Positions 1 to 12,211 of a stretch of 64,000 nt of DNA are shown here, piece by piece. The notes beneath the pieces were generated by a model that made no database searches, was not told the origin of the DNA, and saw only the letters and a list, made by a program, of their open reading frames with translations. Each line of letters begins with the position of its first letter. Position 1 is the first letter of the stretch. Origin of the DNA: Brienomyrus brachyistius (Eukaryota; Chordata; Actinopteri; Osteoglossiformes; Mormyridae); the NCBI RefSeq assembly GCF_023856365.1, contig NC_064533.1, forward strand, positions 31,482,118-31,546,117. The letters run 5' to 3'. Made by a program: the position numbers and the translations under genes.

Positions 1-832
1 CGTGATCTCTGCGCGTTCGACTGCCGCCTGAGGGCCACGGCCGGTTTTATGCACGTGCCGTACCGTGGTGGATTCCCAACCTGACTCTGACCACGCCGAT
101 GCCCCCTACAGGTTCGGGATGCTGCCTTTTCATAGGACGTGGCTTCACAGAATTACTCTTTCACGGTGCCACTTCCTTCCATATAGCTGAGCAATCGGAG
201 CAACGGCAGAGCCAGGCAGAGACCCGCGTCTGTGGAGCCGGGCGGGTCCAGAGTATCGCTGGGTAATTGTTAAATACACAGGCGCCTAATTGCAAGTTTC
301 TGTAATGAGGACATTAAAAACCACTGATGAAGCACAGCATCATCGGGGAGGTGGGGGGGGGGGGGGGTTAAGATCTCAATCAGGCGACGAGTCACATCTC
401 TGAATCACTGGTGTCATCCTGAGTTTATCCACGGAATGTTTCAGGTCCCGAAGCTGCAAGTTACAACTGAATGTTGATCCTGTTCCGTTTCATTTCTTAT
501 GCAGAATGTCCTCAGGGTACATTCAATACAAACGTGATACAAGGGTTTGTGCAGGCATCACCTATAACAAACACGAAGGCGTAGATTTAGCATAGATTTC
601 TATAGGCATCATTGTAACATAGATAAATAAACACTGGATAAATGTATGTAGAAGATTGGGGTTGAGTAGGTATTGGGTAATGCTCAATGCGCTATTCACT
701 CATGACTGCGATCCCGCCTTGCCCTCAGACGCCACACACACAACTGCGATAGGGCTGATCTCTAAACGAGAATAAGATTGTATGTGGGGAAGCTACAGAA
801 ACTATAAGGAAGGTGCTTAGCAAACGGCTCAC
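1..832. other. Non-coding stretch with nothing recognised except a G15 run
   Basis: I see no gene, tRNA or repeat family here. The only distinctive structure is a homopolymer of 15 G at 353-367. Positions 700-780 are ordinary mixed sequence. Confidence 0.5.
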
Positions 833-1620
833 AACACCAAGAAAACCAAGGAACTAATGATAGATTTTACAAAATCTAGCTGCAAGCCACAACTCCACAT
901 AAATGGACAAGCAGATAGAGTCTCCGACTTCGGTATGAGCATCACCAAGGGCCTCTCATAGTCTGAAAACCCCTCCTCTCTGGTCAACAAAGCATAACAG
1001 CACCTTCATTTCCTGGGGAGTCTGAGGAGAGCCCATCTGCCACAGTAACTCCTAGTGAATTTCCACTACAGACAGCCTGGTCCTCCAGTTGTTCTGCCAC
1101 AGACCGGAAAGCCCTGCAATGCTTTGTCGAGGCAGCTGAACACATCATTGCTCTACGACTGGTAGACACTGAGGAAATCTACAACAACCTCGGTCTCTGA
1201 AGGGCCCTCGAGATCACCTCTGCCCCATCTGACCCCGGATGTGGTCTATTAGATCTTTTGCCATCAGTTAAATGATACAGGACCAAACATGCCCACTCTG
1301 CCTGACTCAGGAACAGCTTCCACCCCAGAGCTGTTACCGTGCTGAACTCCAGCCGCCATCGCTAGGCCTAACCCCCCACTGAGGGCACCCCCTCACCCCC
1401 TCAACACTGATGCTGCTGTGACCGACTGAACTTTACACTACTGCACTTTGTATTAACAGCGCAATACTCAATCTCCCATATATGTCATATGCCACATATA
1501 TATGTTTATAGATATTTTTATACAGTATTTACTTTATGTTTGATTTACATTATGTATATATTTAGGCCTATGCATGCAATTTTTGTCAATTTCAGAGGCT
1601 GCTAGTAAATTTTGTTGCAC
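833..1620 (+). mobile_element. Decayed LINE 3' end: remnant of reverse-transcriptase ORF C-terminus
   Basis: From about 833 one plus frame reads NTKKTKELMIDFTKSSC, followed shortly by LHINGQADRVSDF and then SLVNKA. Another frame continues with LRRAHLPQ and LLVNFHYR. These match the C-terminal end of the ORF2 polyprotein of fish non-LTR retrotransposons (L2/Rex-like), where KELIVDFR, INGQ, VSDFKYLG, WSxNTSxLVKKAQQRLHFLRxLRR and AADRKALQ occur in that order. Frame changes and stops show it is dead. A C-rich then AT-rich tail follows and fades out near 1620. The clade assignment is from memory of the family; the degenerate motifs are visible directly. Confidence 0.65.
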
Positions 1621-1664
1621 TTCTGTAATCTATTTACACGATTATTACATTTGATTACATTTAA

Positions 1665-1862
1665 CACTAGCAGAACTAAACTACAACTCCAGTTATATTT
1701 AACATACCTAATCCAAGACTCCAGTTGGATTATATTTAGTATAGCTAAACCAAGACTCCATTTCTCTTACTTCTAGCATAGCTAAACCAAGATTCCAGTC
1801 CGATTACATTTAGCATAGCTAATTTAAGAATGCAGTTATTTTGCATTTAGCATAGATAAATC
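1665..1862 (+). repeat. Imperfect ~43-bp tandem repeat (about 4-5 copies)
   Basis: A degenerate unit containing TTTAGCATAGCTAAACCAAG and ACTCCAGT recurs (for example around 1682, 1710, 1755, 1795 and 1830). Copies differ by substitutions and small indels. There is no coding potential. Confidence 0.6.
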
Positions 1863-2660
1863 AGGGCCATAATTCTCTGCTAAATCTCCTGTTCAGACCA
1901 TAGGGATGCTACTCTGGATCAAACTGCTCAAACCCTCAGGACAGGCAGGGGTGAAGCCAAACGACACAGGACCTTAATGACTCTGCAGCAGGAGTCTGAG
2001 GAGGTCGTCACGGTAACCCAGCAGGGCGGGATGCGGTGGAGCCCCAGAGGGCATCACCCACAGAGCCCGGTGGTGCTGGAGCACCCTCGGGGCAGGCCGG
2101 TGTATCACAGTGCCATCTTGACACAGTGGGCCGCTCCCCCCGGCCAAATCCCCCGGCTCCCCCCGCCTTGAACCACGAGGACCTCAACCTTGCTGACCTG
2201 CATTTTCACATGCGGGACACTGACTGAAAACAAATCCGTGAAGCTTCCCACGTGTGATGCGAGTCGTGACCCACTTCTGTCTTTCCGGTGAGGATCCGCC
2301 TCAGAGACACAAACTCTCAGCTCCCTCTGTCCCGCCGTTAGAGCAACCACCCTCGAATCACTAATGAGCCGGGCGTCTCCTCCCATTAATCCAACTACAG
2401 CTGCAGACGGAGTCTGGGTTGTGCTGTTTATCTCTTCCTACACGCATCTTGGCATGACCACGATCTGATGGACTGGAGAAGACTCTACTTTCAGCTGCCT
2501 GGTCTAAATTTTTCAAAAGATGCTTCATTCAAAACAGACTTTGGGAAATTCCATTGGATAGATTCCTAAATAATGCAGGGATTGCATACAAAGATTTCCC
2601 TACCTGCCTGAAATACTAAACCCACCAGTGTTTTCCCCTCCATTACTTTAAAGGGCCCCT

Positions 2661-2977
2661 TTTCTGCAGCCGGCTGAGCAGCTGCAAAGCCGACAATAAC
2701 GTCCAGGTCCCCTTTTCTGCAGCCGGCTGAGCAGCTGCAAAGCCGACAATAACGTCCAGGTCCCCTTTTCTGCAGCCGGCCGAGCAGCTGCAAAGCCGAC
2801 AATAACGTCCAGGTCCCCTTTTCTGCAGCCGGCTGAGCAGCTGCAAAGCCGACAATAACGTCCAGGTCCCCTTTTCTGCAGCCGGCTGAGCAGCTGAAAG
2901 CCGACAATACCGTCCAGGTCCCCTTTTCTGCAGCCGGCTGAGCAGCTGCAAAGCCGACAATACCGTCCAGGTCCCCT
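2661..2977 (+). repeat. 53-bp minisatellite, six copies
   Basis: The motif TTTCTGCAGCCGGCTGAGCA starts at 2661, 2714, 2767, 2820, 2873 and 2925, giving a period of exactly 53 bp apart from one single-base deletion in copy five. Copies are more than 95% identical, so the array is young or homogenised. Because 53 is not a multiple of 3, one repeat is read in all three frames. This creates overlapping open minus-strand frames (up to 203 codons) that are artefacts and not a gene. Confidence 0.95.
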
Positions 2978-5229
2978 ACACTGGCATGACAGCCTCGAGC
3001 CTCCCAGAGAATCGTTCGGAATGCTTTGCATTGATGCAGAAGCCTTCTAGATACGTCATGATTGTGACTTTGGGCTTCTGTGGATGGGGAGGGGAGCGCG
3101 GAGTGCTCTTGCACAGTAACAGCCATCTGGGTCGTCTGCTGTGGTGCTGAGCCAGATATGAGGGAGACGTGGGCCACTCGGACGAGACCCCCCCCCCGGA
3201 GAGGAACCCAGCGAATCTAACCACACAATATCCCCCACTGAAATTCCAGAGATAAATCCGATAAACACTACGATACATCAAGGCTTCCCGTTAAGTCGCC
3301 ACGCGCCGTTTGATGCTTCTGAAGGTGAGATAGGTAGACAGATGGAGGTTCTTTGTTGTTAGAACCTCAGCGCTAACCCGGTCTGTAGGTCATATCTGTC
3401 CTTGCACATAGTCTGCTTGGCTTCACATGCCATCTCGGACTCAGCAGCTGTTGTTCCCTTGCTCAATCTTCAAACGCCGGTGTCTCCAACCGCCGCTCCC
3501 AGAGGTGGCCACTGGTGTTCCTCTGGCTCAGACGTGGAGCCGGACATGCCCGCTCGGGAACAGCACCGCTCAGGTAGTCCTCAGAACAGTCATCCGGGTC
3601 TTGGTAGGCGGCGCTGTAACGTTTCAGGCCAGCTGGGCGGCAGGTATTTGCTCGTTCCCTCTCTATCGCCCTGCCAATGCTAGTGTTAGCGATGCTAACA
3701 AGGTGCCAATATTTAGCTGCCCGTTAAGTTTATACCGTCGCATGGGTACGTCTGTGAGCGCGGGTCTGCGCAGACGCCCCGGTAATTGTCGGCATGCTTT
3801 CGGAAAGCCGCAGTGAGAATAAACAGTGATGGAGGCTTTTTCATTATCTACCACTGGGAGCTAATGTGGCCTAAAGCGGACCATTATGTCCTGATGGTAT
3901 CAGACGAGGGGGAATTTAGCATTTAATTAAATAACCATAAAGGGACGGAAAAGCTGCCTCTCAGTCGCCCAGAACGAGATTTGGCGGGGGCTCCAGGTCG
4001 CAATCTGCATGCGTCCACGCTGCATGCCTGCGGCTGCCTGCCGTGCCACCCATCGCATTAATCTGGTCGCCTGCAAGAGAGATGCGCTGAAATACATCAC
4101 CGGGCTTGGCATTATAGACTGTGGCACGATTCCACTGCAGACACGCTCTGTGTGAGTATATTCCTCTCTGAGAAGCGAGCCTGTGCCGCTTTTGGTCCAT
4201 ATTAATAGTATTCACCTTTGACTAAAATGGTTAAATTAATGGCATTAAGAATTCGAGGGGATTGTCTGCCGAAGAACCTGAGAGCAAGCGACTAGGCAGA
4301 GGAGGAAACGCTTTAAACGCACAGGGGGCTTGTTATCCCTTGTTATCACTGAGGGCACCGTGGCCAGAATGCAGGAAGGACGCCTTGAGTGACTGTGGGC
4401 ACACAGAGAACGGGGGTCAGTGCGGGGGCTCACAAAATCTCATTCAACCAAGTTCCGGTAAAACACCTGGCAATAAAAATGGGGGAAGTGGCAACGATGG
4501 TGCCTGAGTAGAGATAAACAGGTTTAAAAATGTTAGATCAGGAGTGGTTGTGCACGTAAGAGACATCTGGAATCAGGGGAGCGAGATGGTGATGCCTTTC
4601 GGTACTCCGCTTGGAGTTTCTCCGATATTTCCATGTAGGCCAGAATAACATCTTTCAGAAGCTCCATGTTTTATGTGGTCAAGGGTGGCTTCAAAAACCC
4701 CATTCACTATAAGCTTTGTTCATGTGGTTTCATGGTCTTCAGATGAACTTTCGCTTCAGGCCCAAAAAAGACGCTATATTGTTACAGGAATCATGATTAC
4801 ATCCAGGAGGTCCTCCTTCAGACATGAATAATCAATCCCTCATTCTATGAGCTTTCAGCATCTTCCTGTTGGAAATGGTGCCTTTGAAGTGGCTTGGATC
4901 TGCTTTGCTGAACTTTCTGCAGCACGCTGGACTGGTCAGGGCAGAAACGGCAATGTCTGCAGATCTGCACCTCACTCCCATGTTCTCACAATCCGCTGGC
5001 CGTCACCCCTCCGCAAACTTTATAGGCCCCTAAATCATTTGCTAGCAGCCGGGGGGGTAGAGAGGTGAATTGATTTCGGCAGAGATTTGCACTTCGCCAT
5101 GATGAACGCCTTCATCGCTCTATAGGACAAATTCTGCAGCAGCGTGGAAAAGCGGAGGAGAGGCAAACTCTGTAAGCATCAACTCAGCTTTTTTCAGTTT
5201 TTTTTCCCCTAAGAATCTGAGTTTTTATA

Positions 5230-5290
5230 CCCCCCCCCCCCCCCCCCCCCGGGGACCAAAGCCTCATCTTCCCACCCCACCCCCCCCCAC
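5230..5290. repeat. C21 homopolymer and adjacent C-rich tract
   Basis: A run of 21 C (5230-5250) is followed by GGGG and a second C-rich segment around 5274-5290. It is low-complexity sequence that could form G-quadruplex or i-motif structures. No gene is associated. Confidence 0.85.
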
Positions 5291-7297
5291 GGTCCCAGCT
5301 CCCTGCTTCGGCTTCTCGTGAGCTTCTCGCCAGCACCGTGCACATAAACGTGACCACAGGAGTTCTCAGGAGCACGTGGATGATGATGTGTCAGAAACCA
5401 TCACTTAGTGTCGTAAAGCCATCGAGACGACCTTGCGCTTTAGACCCGCAATAAAAATGAAAAGATCCTGACCTCTCGACCACGTCTATCTTCGCTTTCT
5501 GTCTTTCCAGTTACGATCTTGTCACAAGGGCAAATTTTTTCCCCCAGGAAAAGATAAAAACTAAAATCAGATTCCCTCTTTATGCCAAAAGTCTCGTCAA
5601 GAGGTCTAGAGGCGTTAGAGAATTCTGTATTTAAGAAGATACCAAGAGACCAAGATACCCAACCTGCCCCCTGGACCTGGCTGAGAGTAAGTCTTCCTGT
5701 TGGCATTGGGCCTATGAGATATCATTCCCCTAGAAAGACGAGGCCCCATTCAGGAGAGCCGTGCAATTGTGTCCATGTTTGCTAAACTCCTACAAGTATG
5801 ACGACTTTTCACAATACATTTGAGGGAGTTACGCTGTACGGCTTGGTTACATAAAGCACAAGATCAGTTGACATCATCTCTCGCTACATCCCCCCCCCCC
5901 ACTACTGCACTCTAAAAGCAGCCGGTGTTCCCATCCATGCTATAAACACATACGATTCCCTTCTGGATGCCTGATGCCGTCTTTACTGCGCAGGCTGAAG
6001 TCTGGATGGATGATGTAATGTGATGCAAAGCCCGCTAAAACGTTCGCTGGCTCCTCCACTCACAGGGTGGCCCTGTCCCACCGTCAAGCTCTGCTCTCTG
6101 ACCCTGCCATTTGCCCCTGGGCTATGCCACCCCAACATCCATGCCTGTAGAGAGTTAGCATCAGAGCGAATGAGTGACCTGTGTCTCGGATATCCAGGGG
6201 AAACTAGGGGTTACGTCAGCTGGGCTCGACAACGCAGCTTCTTTGTGGGGGGAGTGGCTCAAAGGGTTAGGCCTCTGTGCTCAGCAGAGTAGCCCTTAAC
6301 CCCCCCTCCCCAAAGAAACGCTCTAGGGGTGCTGGATGGACAGCTGAAACCTCTATGTCTTACAAAAAGAGTAAGATGGGAGATGTAAAAAAACACATCC
6401 CAGAGTACCTGCATTTGCACAAATGGCAAACAGACTAATTTCTGTGTAAAACCCACACATCCAGTACGACCAGAGCCGTTTGCACAGACCGCAAGAAGTG
6501 TCTTCAAAACCGGTTTTTCAAATGTGTTTCTATGGAAAATAAGCCCATCCAGGACCTTCTGTCCAAAAAAATCACTTTACTAATCAACTGATTGCTGACA
6601 CAAAATGGAACCTGCAGGATGCACATAAACGGACCTTGATTTAGATTCATCGAAGCCAGCAAAGTTGAGGTCTATGAAAATTCATCCTTTCATTTATCAT
6701 TCAATTTAATCATGATAAGGGGCACCAGGAATCAAGGATACACAGCCCGTTTATCTTACTGTCAGTCTGCTTCCAAGGCAAACTGGGCAAGTCTGGGAAA
6801 CTTTTCCGAGAAGAAGGTCTATAGCATAACCTGCTGCGTAATATGGCACCTTATAGCTGTGTATGACATCATCTGGTGACGACCAAAATAAACCAATCAT
6901 TTTTGTGGTGGAATTCCCCTTAAAATATGCAAATTACCATGATAAGCTGAATGGTCTTAAAAATCCAAGAAGTATATTTAAGACCAGTGTTTTCCAAAAC
7001 TTAAAGCCCAGCCCAGGAAACACACACACTACAGTAAGCTGTGCTGTAGAATGTGGCCATGGGCGTAAATCATGGGGGGGGGGGGGGGGGGTTACAACCC
7101 CTCCAGGAATTAGTAACCCACCGATGTATGATCCGAATGTACGCCCTTGGTTTGGACCATGGGAAGACACTCTGAACATGGAAGAACATGCTGACTCCAT
7201 GCACAGGACTATAGGACCAAAAACTGAATCCGCACTGCTGGAGTTGTGAGGAAACAGTTCAGCCCACTGAGAAACCAAGTCACCCTGTTCTGGATCA

Positions 7298-7642
7298 TCC
7301 ATCCATCCATCCATTTTCCAAACCGCTTATCCTACTGGGTCGCGGGGGGTCCGGAGCCTATCCCAGAAGCAATGGGCACGAGGCAGGGAACAACCCAGGA
7401 TGGGGGGCCAGCCCATCGCAGGGCACACTCACACACCATGCACTCACACATGCACACCTATGGGCAATTTAGCAACTCCAATTAGCCTCAGCATGTTTTT
7501 GGACTGCGGGGGGAAACCGGAGTACCCGGAGGAAACCCCACGACGACATGGGGAGAACATGCAAACTCCACACACATGTGACCCAGGCGGAGACTCAAAT
7601 CCGGGTTCCAGAGGTGTGAGGCAACAGTGCAAACCACTGCAT
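7298..7642 (-). mobile_element. Complete tRNA-headed, L2-tailed SINE with 14-bp target-site duplication
   Basis: The element is on the minus strand. Its head (right end) resembles a tRNA promoter, with a box-A-like GCAGTGGTTTGCAC and a degenerate box B; its body carries the GTTTGCATGTTCTCCCC and TTTCCTCCGGGTACTCCGG stretches shared with L2 LINE 3' ends; its tail is (GGAT)n at the left. It is flanked by direct repeats CCTGTTCTGGATCA at 7284-7297 and 7643-7656, the signature of target-primed reverse transcription. At about 345 bp it is the longest copy of the family in the window and probably full length. Confidence 0.85.
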
Positions 7643-8182
7643 CCTGTTCTGGATCAAACCATAATAATGCCCTGCAATCAGAGATGAATGGGTTCCAAAC
7701 CCAAGGACCAGGACTGCCAGATCAGGCCAGCAACCGCATCTCCGCAGACCCGCAGCCTCAATCGGCAGCTCAACTCAGGCCTAGATAAATAATGCAGTCA
7801 AAAGTAGAGGCAGGACACTGAATCGCCCAGAACCTCTTGGCTTGGTTCCTCCCACCCTCATCTTCCTCCACCTATCAGAGAGAAGCACCCACCGGCCCTA
7901 CCCGGTGAGGCAGGTGGGAGAGAGACCTCCCCAGCCAGCACCAGCTGCACTGCGCACGCTCTCGGGCCTGAGCGGGCCAGGCCGTCTGTGGCAGAGCTGG
8001 CTGACACTTGGGGAGTTTGCCCCGGAGCAAGGCTGGAGGCTCAGTTGGACCAGGAGGCTCAGTGGATGTAATTAAAACTGAACTATAGGGCCTGAACCGT
8101 TCCATGGATTGAAACCTCCTCACAAAAAGCCAGTTGCACATTCCAACTGTTATCTTTATAACATTCCAGTTCTAACAGTATT

Positions 8183-8300
8183 CCAATCAATCTATCCATC
8201 CATCTTCCATAATCGATTACCCAGTAAGGGGTGGGGGGGCTGCAAACCATCCCAGGATGTATGAGGCACGGAGCAGGGACACACCGGACAGGATACCAGC
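8183..8300 (-). mobile_element. Diverged L2-type retroposon tail
   Basis: Begins with ATCCATCCATC, followed by a decayed version of the CGATTACCCAGTAAGGGG ... CATCCCAGGATG ... GAGGCACGGAGCAGGGAC body found in the better copies. It reads as the 3' end of a minus-strand insertion, older than the copy at 7298. Confidence 0.55.
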
Positions 8301-8490
8301 GTTACGTTTAATATTCCATTGACAATCCTACTGTCACCAGGCAGGCTTGTAGGAAGTAAACAGATATTAAGCTACATCAATATTTTCTCATCTCCCAGCA
8401 CATCCACCATCTTAAGCTGTGTCCCAATTTCTTAGCAAATGAGAAAAGGAAGCTCCACTCATGGATGGATAATACAACCGTACCCACTAT

Positions 8491-8690
8491 GGGGTGCTGT
8501 GTGGCTCAGCAAGTTAGGCTGCTGTGCTTGTGATTTGAAGGTTGTTGGTTCAAATCCTAAGGCTGGCAGAGCACTTTCACTATCAAGCATCTGAGCATGG
8601 TGCTTAATTCCCAAATACCTCAGGAACTGTCGGTCCCTGCTTTCTTACAAACACATGTCACGTTAGATAAACGCATCTAATAAATAAAGT
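8491..8690 (+). mobile_element. tRNA-derived SINE
   Basis: The head has a box-A-like TGGCTCAGCAAGTTAGG near 8502 and a perfect box-B-like GGTTCAAATCC at 8547-8557. The body is unrelated to the L2-tailed family, and the tail ends in AACGCATCTAATAAATAAA. It belongs to a second SINE family, also present at 37770, 43889 and 62591. It is not a tRNA gene: the cloverleaf does not close and there is a SINE body. Confidence 0.75.
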
Positions 8691-9087
8691 GAGAACAGCT
8701 TCCCTCCGATGTTATAAATTGGTGAAAAAAAGCCATAATGAGAAAATGAACATTTTCATTGTTATACAACGCTGAATAAATAATAATTAGTGTCTTTATA
8801 AAAGATCCTAATTTGTTACATCTTACGCACATTCATCCACATTTATAGCTACATATATATCTTGTACTTTAAGTACACCCGAAATAAAAAATTACCATTT
8901 CAAATAGTTATTTAAACAAATAATTCTAATAGTTATTTATTCATCCATCCATTTTAAAAGATGCAAATTTAAATATTATTTTTGGCGAGATTCAGCTGAT
9001 ACAGGTTGAATTATTTTCTGCATTTGTGTGGCGTCAGTGAGAAAGTCAATGCGAAGAGGAAATCAAATACATGAAGGAAACTTTCAA

Positions 9088-9297
9088 GATGCTGTTTCAC
9101 ATGCCTGGACACTCAAACAAGGGAGGATGTGTTTAGCTGAACAGCCCCATTAGCTTCAGCAAACGGAACAGTGGCTGGCTGCCTGTGTGATGCTGTTTCA
9201 GATGCCCATGTGTGGACTCTCAAACAAGGGAAGACCTGTTTGGCTGAATGGCCCGTTAACTTCAGTAAAAGGAACAGTGGCTGGCTGTCTGAGTGAT
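9088..9297 (+). repeat. Two-copy ~101-bp tandem duplication
   Basis: The sequence from GATGCTGTTTCACATGCC at 9088 is repeated from 9189 (GATGCTGTTTCAGATGCC). Both copies contain CTCAAACAAGGGA, AACAG/AATGGCCC and GGAACAGTGGCTGGCTG. The copies have diverged by roughly 10-15%. No function is visible. Confidence 0.8.
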
Positions 9298-10602
9298 ACA
9301 CCTGCCCAAATGAAAAGTGCATTATCTACTCTGGATGCTGCAGGAGGAGCGGAGATAAAAACAGTGAAACTTTAGTCTAAGTATCTAGATGAATGGAGCC
9401 TATTTACAGAAGACCTAAACCCACAGCTGAATGTGCACAAAACTGCATTACACACCATCATCTCAAGATAACAGCACATGAACCAGACCTGCCCTACAGT
9501 GAAATACTCATTGGTCATTGGTGTTACGTGAAATGAATGACCGCAGATGATTATATGCCGTCTACTGTGGAAAACTGTCTTTATTTGAGTTTCATCTTCC
9601 TTGTGGCCAACGGGAAGACGATGGTGTGAATATGTAGGCGTGAGCTATTTGGTAATCCAAGAAACATACACAGGAAAAAATAAAACCGGCCCCCCAGCGG
9701 GAGAGAAAGGAGGCTCGCTCTAATTCGGGAGCTGTTTTTTCAAGCAGTTTCACACATCCTAAACAATATTTCTCACATGTCGCAAAAAGTAAAGCCACTT
9801 CAGAGATGGAATTAATACATCTTTAGCTTGCATTAGCAGAAGAGGCTAAGATGAGATAGCAAAAGTGTATTTTACACCTCGCTGTTTAAGGGCTTCTCAC
9901 TTTCCGGCACCCGCACTAGATGCGTGTGCCACGTCATCTCGGGTCCTGGTGGAGAATGTGATCCCGGTTTAAAGGGAAAAGGAGCCGAGGAGATGCTGAC
10001 ATTCCATCGTGGTCGTTGTGGCACGTCGTGGCATTTTGAAATCAACAGGAGATTACAGGATTACAGGAGTGTAATCTACGTTACGCGAGCTCCACAAGTG
10101 GCAGGTGATAGGCTAACGGGGCAGACTCGGACGGGTGCCGATTCCACGTTCGCTTCACTGCTGCGGAGGCTGCCATGTGGACCAGCTTCTAAAGGAAACC
10201 GGATCTAGAAATGGGGCAGGTTGCGTAAACATCCTTCGGGTGCCATGTAACCTCGAGGTTCTCTGCCCAAGTCCCAGGGGCTGTGCTGTGGCGCCTTAAG
10301 CGAGGTGCTTAACCCGAATTACCTTGGTAAAATACTCAGCCCTAAAAACAGGCGCCTTTGAAAAAAAAAATAAATAAATAAAAACGGGCACTATCTTGGG
10401 CAACAAACAATAATAAAATACTATGTGTGGTCATGGACCAAAGAGAGTGCCACTGAGGTGTGTGCTTGTGAGAAGTATGCAGCTTCAAAAGGACAGGTGC
10501 AACTACAGCACAAATGCCCCACAGATTCCTTATTAATGAACAAGACACTTTGGAGCATAAATGTGTATGTGCCAACTTTTTGCAACCCATTTGCCCCTAG
10601 AT

Positions 10603-10954
10603 CAGTGTTTCCCAACCCAGTCCTCAGGGACCCACAGATGGTCCATGCTTTTTGCTCCCTCCCAGTTCTCTACCAGACAGTCCAAATTTTTGCTCCCTCC
10701 CAGTTCTCTGCCAGACAGTCCAAATTTTTGCTCCTTCCCAGTTCTCTGCCAGACAGTCCAAATTTTTGCTCCTTCCCAGTTCTCTACCAGACAGTCCAAA
10801 TTTTTGCTCCTTCCCAGTTCTCTACCAGACAGTCCAAATTTTTGCTCCTTCCCAGTTCTCTGCCAGACAGTCCAAATTTTTGCTCCCTCCCAACTTCTGG
10901 TATCAAAAACATGGACTGTCTGCAGGTCCCCAAGGACTGGATTGGGAAACGCTG
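10603..10954 (+). mobile_element. hAT-type non-autonomous transposon (MITE) with internal array
   Basis: The left end CAGTGTTTCCCAACCCAGTC is matched in inverted orientation by the right end, whose reverse complement is CAGCGTTTCCCAATCCAGTC; the similarity continues to about 30 bp. It is flanked by 8-bp duplications CCCTAGAT (10595-10602) and CCCTAGAG (10955-10962), 7 of 8 matching. Inverted ends starting CAG plus 8-bp TSDs are the hAT signature. There is no transposase. A shorter relative lies at 55392-55493. Confidence 0.85.
10654..10890 (+). repeat. 38-bp minisatellite nested in the hAT MITE
   Basis: The GCTCC(C/T)TCCCAGTTCTCT unit begins at 10654, 10692, 10730, 10768, 10806, 10844 and 10882, an exact 38-bp period with six full units and a partial seventh. 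Units differ mainly at two positions. The related element at 55392 has a single unit, so the array is a secondary expansion inside the transposon. Overlapping long frames on both strands here are artefacts. Confidence 0.95.
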
Positions 10955-12211
10955 CCCTAGAGGTTCAATAGTGAACCACAAATGGACAAGGAGGCCAGCA
11001 AGGATTCACTAAACAATGTCTGATTGTGGCCGTGTGCCTTTTCAACCTGACAGTTTTCCTGATCAAAATGTTTCAGGGACAGGGACCAAGAATAGTTTTA
11101 TTTTTTTACAGTTTCTACAATTGTTGATACACATTAGCTATTAATTCATAGAACCATTATTTAAAAGTGCAGTTGTTAAACAATGAAAAATGAAAAAGTT
11201 ATAGACAAATATGCGTCATGCTCACTGGCGCTCCCTTTACTGGCTGAGAGACTCGGCTATTCCTCAGGGAACTCTGTTTCCAGGATACTGAAGTACTGAA
11301 TATATTTATTAAGGAATATAAGTAACTACGCAGATAGTGAACGATCAACTTTGTTTGATTTACTGACAAGGCGCGTTAGTATAAATGGCACACCGCCTCC
11401 TGTAGGCGCCCTGATTGAGCGGATCCTCGCACAGAGCTGACAGTGGGCCCAGGTTACCCAGCGCGTAATCTGATCCGCCTGGATGCCGAGCGATACGGCC
11501 GGCTTGGATTTTATCGGATTCTTTTCATCGTCTCCCAAGAACGAGAAAGAACTGTTATCAATAGCAACAGTCCCTCACATCAGCCGTTCCTCTGGGGAGT
11601 TACCGGACCCCTGCTCACCGTCTTGCAGCTGTGAGGGGGGCGGGGCGTGGGGGCAAAGATTAAAAGTGGCACAAGACTTTGGTATGTACGTAACTATACA
11701 TAGGGACAGGGCTACAAGGGCACTGACCACAGCTGAAAGCTGATTGGCCCCAAGAGTGCCCCCTCCCCTGTCAATCACCAATTCAAAACATACCATTGGC
11801 TAATGAGTAGATTGGCACCTTCGTCATGAATTATGCCTCCTCTTATGCCCCCACCTTTAAAAAAAACCCTAGAATTGCCTCTGATCGATGTGGGTGTGGG
11901 GGTGCAAGTCACAGGACTATTCCATTTTACCCCCAGTATAAACTCTGCTCTAAAAAGACTTCAAAATCCAGCAAGTAACCATTTGCCCTTCTTCAGTACA
12001 CCTATTATGAATTCAATTACAGGTAATCTGGAGATCAATGGACCAGGCAAAAGATAAGTGGGAGATATTTTTTTTCGGCCACACCCCAAGGTCACACGCA
12101 TGGGGACTGCGATCGGCAGGCCTTGATAACCCTTAAGGTCACACGGGACTGTGCTTTAATGTGCTCAACTTAAAGTGTAGCGAGCATTCCACGACCCTGC
12201 GAGTGGGCTAT

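Noticed and set aside
1..300. Possible RNA gene or regulatory element at the left edge
   Set aside because: Unremarkable GC-moderate sequence; no conserved RNA boxes or structure could be identified.
2566..3177. 203-codon minus-strand reading frame
   Set aside because: It runs through the 53-bp tandem array, whose period keeps frames open; the peptide is the same repeat read in rotating frames and has no homology.
8491..8560. tRNA gene
   Set aside because: Box A and B are present, but no closed cloverleaf is visible and a SINE body and tail follow; the same structure recurs elsewhere.
10425..11012. Several overlapping frames of 65-195 codons on both strands
   Set aside because: All derive from the 38-bp array inside the hAT MITE.
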